Of a stretch of DNA of 64,000 bases, positions 60,442 through 64,000 are shown one piece after another. The stretch is from contig NZ_JBBUTK010000002.1 in assembly GCF_039592695.1 (NCBI RefSeq), forward strand, positions 124,001-188,000, read 5' to 3'. Each line of letters begins with the position of its first letter. The stretch's first letter is position 1. The notes under the pieces were generated by a model that had not been told where the DNA came from, searched no databases, and was given only the letters and a program-made list of their open reading frames with translations. The position numbers and the translations under genes are program-made. The DNA is from Flagellimonas_A sp039592695. GTDB lineage: Bacteria > Bacteroidota > Bacteroidia > Flavobacteriales > Flavobacteriaceae.

Positions 60442-61428
60442 CCCCAAAAGCTTCACTGCATCTTTTGCGAAGTAACTCGCAATGATGTTCGCGCCTGCCC
60501 TTTTGATGGCGGTCAACTGCTCCAACATCACAGTGTCATGGTCTAACCAGCCTTTTTCAGCAGCAGCTTTGAGCATGGCATATTCGCCCGAGACCTGATA
60601 AACGGCTACAGGTCCATCGACCTCGTTTCGAATCTCACGAACAATATCTAAATAACAAAGTCCGGGTTTTACCATGACAATATCGGCACCTTCGTCGATG
60701 TCCATCAGGGTTTCTTTAATGGCCTCGAACCGATTGGCAGGATCCATTTGATAGGTTTTTTTGTCTTTTGGAATGTCTTTAGCATCCACAGGGGCAGAAT
60801 CCAAAGCATCCCTAAACGGACCGTAAAAAGCACTGGCATATTTGGCAGAATAGCTCATGATGCCCGTATCGGTAAACCCTTCATTTTCCAAGGCTTCGCG
60901 AATCATGAGGATGCGGCCGTCCATCATATCACTGGGTGCCACAAAATCGGCACCAGCCTGGGCATGGCTTACGCTCATCTCGGCCAGAATCTCACTGGTT
61001 TCGTCATTTAAAACCCTTCCGTCCTTCACAATACCATCATGACCAAAAGAGGAATAGGGATCCAGCGCCACATCGGTCATCACCAACATATCGGGACACA
61101 CATTTTTCACCGTTTTGATGGCCCGTTGCATCAATCCATTGGGATTCAATGCTTCCTTGCCCTTATTATCCTTTAAATTGTCGGCGACCTTTACGAAGAG
61201 CAAAACAGCACAAAGCCCCATGTTCCAGAGTTGTTTGACTTCTTTTTCGAGTTCGTCGAGACTTAAGCGATAATAATCGGGCATGGAGGGAATCTCTTCC
61301 TTTACCCCTTTACCTTCCACCACAAAAAGGGGCACTAAAAAGTCATCGGGAGTGATAACGGTTTCGCGTACCAATCTTCTGATGGATTCGTTTGCTCGTA
61401 ACCTTCTGTTTCTTAAGTATGGATACAT
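60439..61428 (-). CDS. hemB: Delta-aminolevulinic acid dehydratase (porphobilinogen synthase)
   Basis: HemB condenses two 5-aminolevulinates to porphobilinogen, a common step of heme synthesis. The 329 residues show Schiff-base Lys in IVMVKPGLCYLDIV and another in SYSAKYASAFYGPF. The metal loop reads DVALDPYSSFGHDG (Asp119 to Gly132): the positions that are Cys in zinc enzymes are Ala121, Asp123 and Asp131, so this is the magnesium/potassium type. It lies 8 nt downstream of the exported coiled-coil gene on the same strand. Confidence 0.96.
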   Translation of the reverse strand: MYPYLRNRRLRANESIRRLVRETVITPDDFLVPLFVVEGKGVKEEIPSMPDYYRLSLDELEKEVKQLWNMGLCAVLLFVKVADNLKDNKGKEALNPNGLMQRAIKTVKNVCPDMLVMTDVALDPYSSFGHDGIVKDGRVLNDETSEILAEMSVSHAQAGADFVAPSDMMDGRILMIREALENEGFTDTGIMSYSAKYASAFYGPFRDALDSAPVDAKDIPKDKKTYQMDPANRFEAIKETLMDIDEGADIVMVKPGLCYLDIVREIRNEVDGPVAVYQVSGEYAMLKAAAEKGWLDHDTVMLEQLTAIKRAGANIIASYFAKDAVKLLG

Positions 61429-61436
61429 TTTTGAGC

Positions 61437-62609
61437 CTATTTTAGATGTTTTACTAATTTTTGGAGGGGAGATTTTCCTTTGGAGGCCAAAACCAAATTG
61501 GTTTCAAGTTGCTTTACCACAGGATTTTCACAATCCAATTCTGAAAAAAGCTTGTTCAGGTCATTGGGAAAGTTGGTGAAGATGTCTCCCATGGAATCCA
61601 ATAAAAAAATGGCTCCCAGACCTTGATCGGCGGCATAGTTTCCATCCATCCTGACAAAATCATTATAAAACTGTGGTTTCAGGTAATAATGGGTGGCTTT
61701 GCCAATGGTCTCGGTCTTGAACCCCATTTGATCAGTGTCGGTGTATTTATACTGCGAGCGAAATTCTTTATAGTTTTCTTTGTTCGGCTTTGCGCAATGT
61801 GTAGAAAAATAGTCAAGATACAGGTATGCAAAGGCTGAACGCTTTTTCAACAAAGCTGTTTTCTTGAGGCCCATATCAAGATTTTGTGACTGCATATCGC
61901 GCAAACCGTAAGGAAAGCCCTCAAAGTTGCCATCGTAAATCGTTTGCAGAAAATCACCCATGGCGTATTTGCTAAAATCGTAGGCAGGGGCATTATTGTT
62001 CTGTACAGGTTTTAGCAAATAGGCAACTTCAGAAGCTTCACGGGCATAATCGCTTGCCGTGTTGACACGCCTGTCAGGGTCGTCTTGTTTTTGGCGCTGT
62101 ATTTGACGCACTTGGGCCGCCTCGCGCGCCACACGTTGACGCCTTTGCTGTTCTTGTCGCCATTTTTGGCGTTGGGCCAGCGCTTCTTCTTGCTGTTTTT
62201 TTGCCAGTTGCCGTTCTTTCTTGAGTTCCTCCAATGATTTGGAATTTACAGCCACTGCCACATCGTACCATGGGTCTTGGCCATTATGTGGCCCGTAGAA
62301 CATATAGGCAAAACCATTTTTGACCCAGTATCGGTCGCCAAAACACTGCATCATTTTTTTGAGCAGTTTTTGTTTCTCTTTTAATCCCATTTTTGTGAAA
62401 GACTTGCCAAAAACGGGCACAAAATTTTCATCATGAACGGCTAAGGCGTAAACTTGGGCATAACCGCGGTCGTCCATTCGTCTGTTTTTGGCATTGGCAC
62501 CGTAGCCCTCACTCTCATTTACCCAATCTTCCATTTTTGAGCAGTTCTGTGACTGGATTGTATAATGGCCCATCATAATCAAACAGATGGTAAAAAGGAT
62601 TTTTTTCAT
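61437..62609 (-). CDS. Exported coiled-coil protein, unknown function
   Basis: This 390-residue exported protein has signal peptide MKKILFTICLIMMGHYTIQS. A strongly charged coiled coil (about 130-180, LKKERQLAKKQQEEALAQRQ, then RQRVAREAAQVRQIQRQKQ) separates an N-terminal domain from a C-terminal helical domain (AYDFSKYAMGDFLQTIYDGN and following). I do not recognise a family. It starts 4 nt inside the end of the PhzF-like gene (shared ATGA), so translation is coupled in the hemF-to-hemB row. Confidence 0.65.
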   Translation of the reverse strand: MKKILFTICLIMMGHYTIQSQNCSKMEDWVNESEGYGANAKNRRMDDRGYAQVYALAVHDENFVPVFGKSFTKMGLKEKQKLLKKMMQCFGDRYWVKNGFAYMFYGPHNGQDPWYDVAVAVNSKSLEELKKERQLAKKQQEEALAQRQKWRQEQQRRQRVAREAAQVRQIQRQKQDDPDRRVNTASDYAREASEVAYLLKPVQNNNAPAYDFSKYAMGDFLQTIYDGNFEGFPYGLRDMQSQNLDMGLKKTALLKKRSAFAYLYLDYFSTHCAKPNKENYKEFRSQYKYTDTDQMGFKTETIGKATHYYLKPQFYNDFVRMDGNYAADQGLGAIFLLDSMGDIFTNFPNDLNKLFSELDCENPVVKQLETNLVLASKGKSPLQKLVKHLK

Positions 62610-63403
62610 GCTTCGGGCACTTTGATTTCACCGATTAAATAGGGTACGGCCTTGCCAGAAATTTTGACACGTTCTCCAAGGTATTCTATCCAAAGCTTTC
62701 CACCCCGTTCTGATAATTGACGCGCTGTCATTTTGGTTTTGCCCAACACCTTGCTCCAATACGGTGCCATGGTAGTATGTGCAGAACCCGTCACGGGATC
62801 TTCGGGAATGCCGCATTTTGGCGCGAAGAAGCGCGAGACAAAATCCACTTTATCACCAGGCGCCGATACGATAACACCACGGCAATCACATTTGTTCAGC
62901 AGATGAAAGTTGGGATTTAGGGCCTCAATTTCAGCCTGCGAGTTGTAAATCAACAGATAATCGGTTTTTCCCTTGATGGTCTTTATTGGGCTCCACCCCA
63001 ATGCTTTTTCAATGGCATTGTTGCCCCTGATCATTACATTTTCATCGGATGGAAAATCAAGTGTCATCAACCCATCGGAAGCTTTCTCTACAAAAAGATC
63101 CCCGCTTCGATGAGAATAAAATCGAATGGTATTTTCTGAATAACCATGATAGTGAAAGAGCGCATAGGCGGAGGCTAGGGTGGCATGGCCGCAAAGGTCA
63201 ACTTCGGTCTCCGGGGTGAACCATCGCAGTTCAAACGTGCTGTTTCGTTGCACGATGAATGCTGTCTCTGCCAAATTATTTTCTTGGGCAATTTTCTGCA
63301 TCAGTCCAGCATCAATCCATTCATCGAGAATACAAACCGCAGCGGGATTGCCCCCGAAAATATGGTCGGTAAACGCGTCGATTTGATATAATGTGAGTTT
63401 CAC
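62606..63403 (-). CDS. PhzF-family isomerase-like protein
   Basis: This 265-residue protein has the PhzF/diaminopimelate-epimerase fold of two alike halves. Signatures are YQIDAFTDHIFGGNPAAVCIL, the catalytic-type Glu in NNLAETAFI (Glu45), DLCGHATLASAYAL and GSAHTTMAPYW. PhzF itself isomerises a phenazine precursor; no other phenazine genes are present, so the family name should not be taken as a function. It is 16 nt after hemF, and its stop overlaps the start of the next gene. Confidence 0.86.
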   Translation of the reverse strand: MKLTLYQIDAFTDHIFGGNPAAVCILDEWIDAGLMQKIAQENNLAETAFIVQRNSTFELRWFTPETEVDLCGHATLASAYALFHYHGYSENTIRFYSHRSGDLFVEKASDGLMTLDFPSDENVMIRGNNAIEKALGWSPIKTIKGKTDYLLIYNSQAEIEALNPNFHLLNKCDCRGVIVSAPGDKVDFVSRFFAPKCGIPEDPVTGSAHTTMAPYWSKVLGKTKMTARQLSERGGKLWIEYLGERVKISGKAVPYLIGEIKVPEA

Positions 63404-63419
63404 GACTTAAAACTAATGA

Positions 63420-64000
63420 TTAAACCCAATCTTTGGGATGTTTCAGTACCTGAATCAGTTTTTCCTCTTCGCTTCCCTTTTTTGGCAGGTGGTCATAACG
63501 CCATTGTACATGGGGCGGCAGGCTCATCAAAATACTTTCGATACGGCCGTTGGTTTTAAGGCCGAACAAGGTGCCTTTGTCATGCACCAGGTTGAACTCG
63601 ACATATCGCCCACGGCGTATTTCTTGCCAATCCCTATGTTTTTGGTTGTAATCCAATTCTTTACGTTTTAGAACGATTGGTATATAGGCATCCAAGAAAC
63701 TGTCACCCACCTCGGTAACAAAATTGTACCAATCTTCCATCCCCATGTTTTCAGTGGATTTAAGGTAATCAAAAAAGAGTCCGCCCACACCCCGTGCCTC
63801 ATTGCGATGGGCATTCCAAAAATAGTTATCACAGCGTTTTTTGTACTGCGGATAAAACGTCGAATCATGTGCATCACAGGCTTGTTTGCAAATAGCATGG
63901 AAATGCTTCGCATCTTCCTCAAAGAGATAGTACGGGGTCAAATCTTGTCCGCCTCCGAACCATTGGTCCACGATGTCACCCTGTTTGTTGTACATCTCAA
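63420..64000 (-). CDS. hemF: Coproporphyrinogen III oxidase (aerobic), truncated at the window edge
   Basis: HemF decarboxylates coproporphyrinogen III to protoporphyrinogen IX using oxygen. The visible 193 codons are the C-terminal two thirds; the gene continues past the right edge. Signatures are WFGGGQDLTPYYLFEEDAKHFH, EARGVGGLFFDYL, RRGRYVEFNLVHDKGTLFGLKTNGR and ILMSLPPHVQWRYDH. Typical length is about 300 residues. As the first visible gene of a minus-strand row that includes hemB, it marks this as partly a heme-synthesis cluster. Confidence 0.95.
   Translation of the reverse strand, partial: EMYNKQGDIVDQWFGGGQDLTPYYLFEEDAKHFHAICKQACDAHDSTFYPQYKKRCDNYFWNAHRNEARGVGGLFFDYLKSTENMGMEDWYNFVTEVGDSFLDAYIPIVLKRKELDYNQKHRDWQEIRRGRYVEFNLVHDKGTLFGLKTNGRIESILMSLPPHVQWRYDHLPKKGSEEEKLIQVLKHPKDWV

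Noticed and set aside
62606..63403. Phenazine biosynthesis based on the PhzF-like gene
   Set aside because: PhzF-fold proteins are widespread without phenazine synthesis, and no other phz gene is present.
1..64000. Search for CRISPR arrays, tRNA, rRNA, transposase and integrase
   Set aside because: No regularly spaced repeats, no tRNA-like cloverleaf in the gaps I inspected, and no transposase or integrase motif among the proteins. The short dispersed repeats are not CRISPR-like. A dedicated scan (tRNAscan-SE, Infernal) would be needed to rule out small RNAs.

Overview
The window looks like a chromosomal segment of a marine-type member of the Flavobacteriaceae (Bacteroidota). The evidence is the gliding lipoprotein GldH, a subtilase with a type IX secretion (T9SS) C-terminal sorting domain, many lipoproteins with acidic residues after the lipobox cysteine, DUF2480, DUF2721 and DUF3078 proteins, a single-cytochrome succinate dehydrogenase, and promoters that fit the Bacteroidota pattern (TTG about 20 nt before TAnnTTTG) instead of -35/-10 boxes. 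Muricauda/Allomuricauda-like relatives are plausible, but genus cannot be fixed from the sequence alone. Most genes are chromosomal housekeeping; I see no transposase, integrase, CRISPR array, rRNA or tRNA.

Layout. 1-2 kb: a truncated lipoprotein gene, recA and a structured intergenic RNA candidate. 2-7 kb: trhO, then an operon-like ricT-type PSP1 gene, gldH and a class A penicillin-binding protein. 7-9 kb: the two subunits of 3-oxoacid CoA-transferase. 9-12.5 kb: a soluble PAS hybrid kinase, then two tiny stand-alone genes for related 34-35-residue peptides, a GNAT acetyltransferase and a Vsr-like nuclease. 12.5-17 kb: sdhCAB. 17-24.5 kb: a RimK ligase overlapping an AstE/AspA-like hydrolase, small proteins, a sortilin/BNR exoprotein and an Xaa-Pro aminopeptidase. 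24.5-35.6 kb: accessory genes (a beta-barrel protein, fasciclin, BrnQ, a membrane AraC regulator with a Tat-type aminotransferase, thiL, three lipoproteins). 35.8-42 kb: the suf iron-sulfur operon (sufA-B-C-D-S-E and a DUF59 gene). 42-51 kb: DUF2480, DUF3078, a TPR hybrid kinase/AraC regulator, a small beta-barrel, two tandem kelch lipoproteins and a small lipoprotein. 51-57.4 kb: hflX, an EEP phosphatase, the T9SS subtilase, a 3'-5' exonuclease and a lipoprotein. 57.4-64 kb, all on the minus strand: ogt, a CNNM/CBS protein, a serine hydrolase, hemB, an exported coiled-coil protein, a PhzF-like isomerase and truncated hemF.

Functional themes are energy and cofactor metabolism (sdh, suf, hemB/hemF, thiL), DNA maintenance (recA, Vsr, MGMT, exonuclease), envelope growth and gliding, and a surface set of lipoproteins and beta-propellers.

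The strongest candidate for something undescribed is the pair of mini-genes at 10997-11391. Each encodes a 34-35-residue peptide with the same C-terminal pattern and each has its own intrinsic terminator. The first is preceded by two 10-bp direct repeats 21 bp apart, just upstream of a good Bacteroidota promoter, which resembles a LytTR-type activator site. Second is the multi-hairpin RNA candidate at 1801-1955. Third are families of short intergenic repeats, one of which abuts a start codon. Gene starts were chosen from signal peptides and family N-termini, and several lie inside longer open frames.
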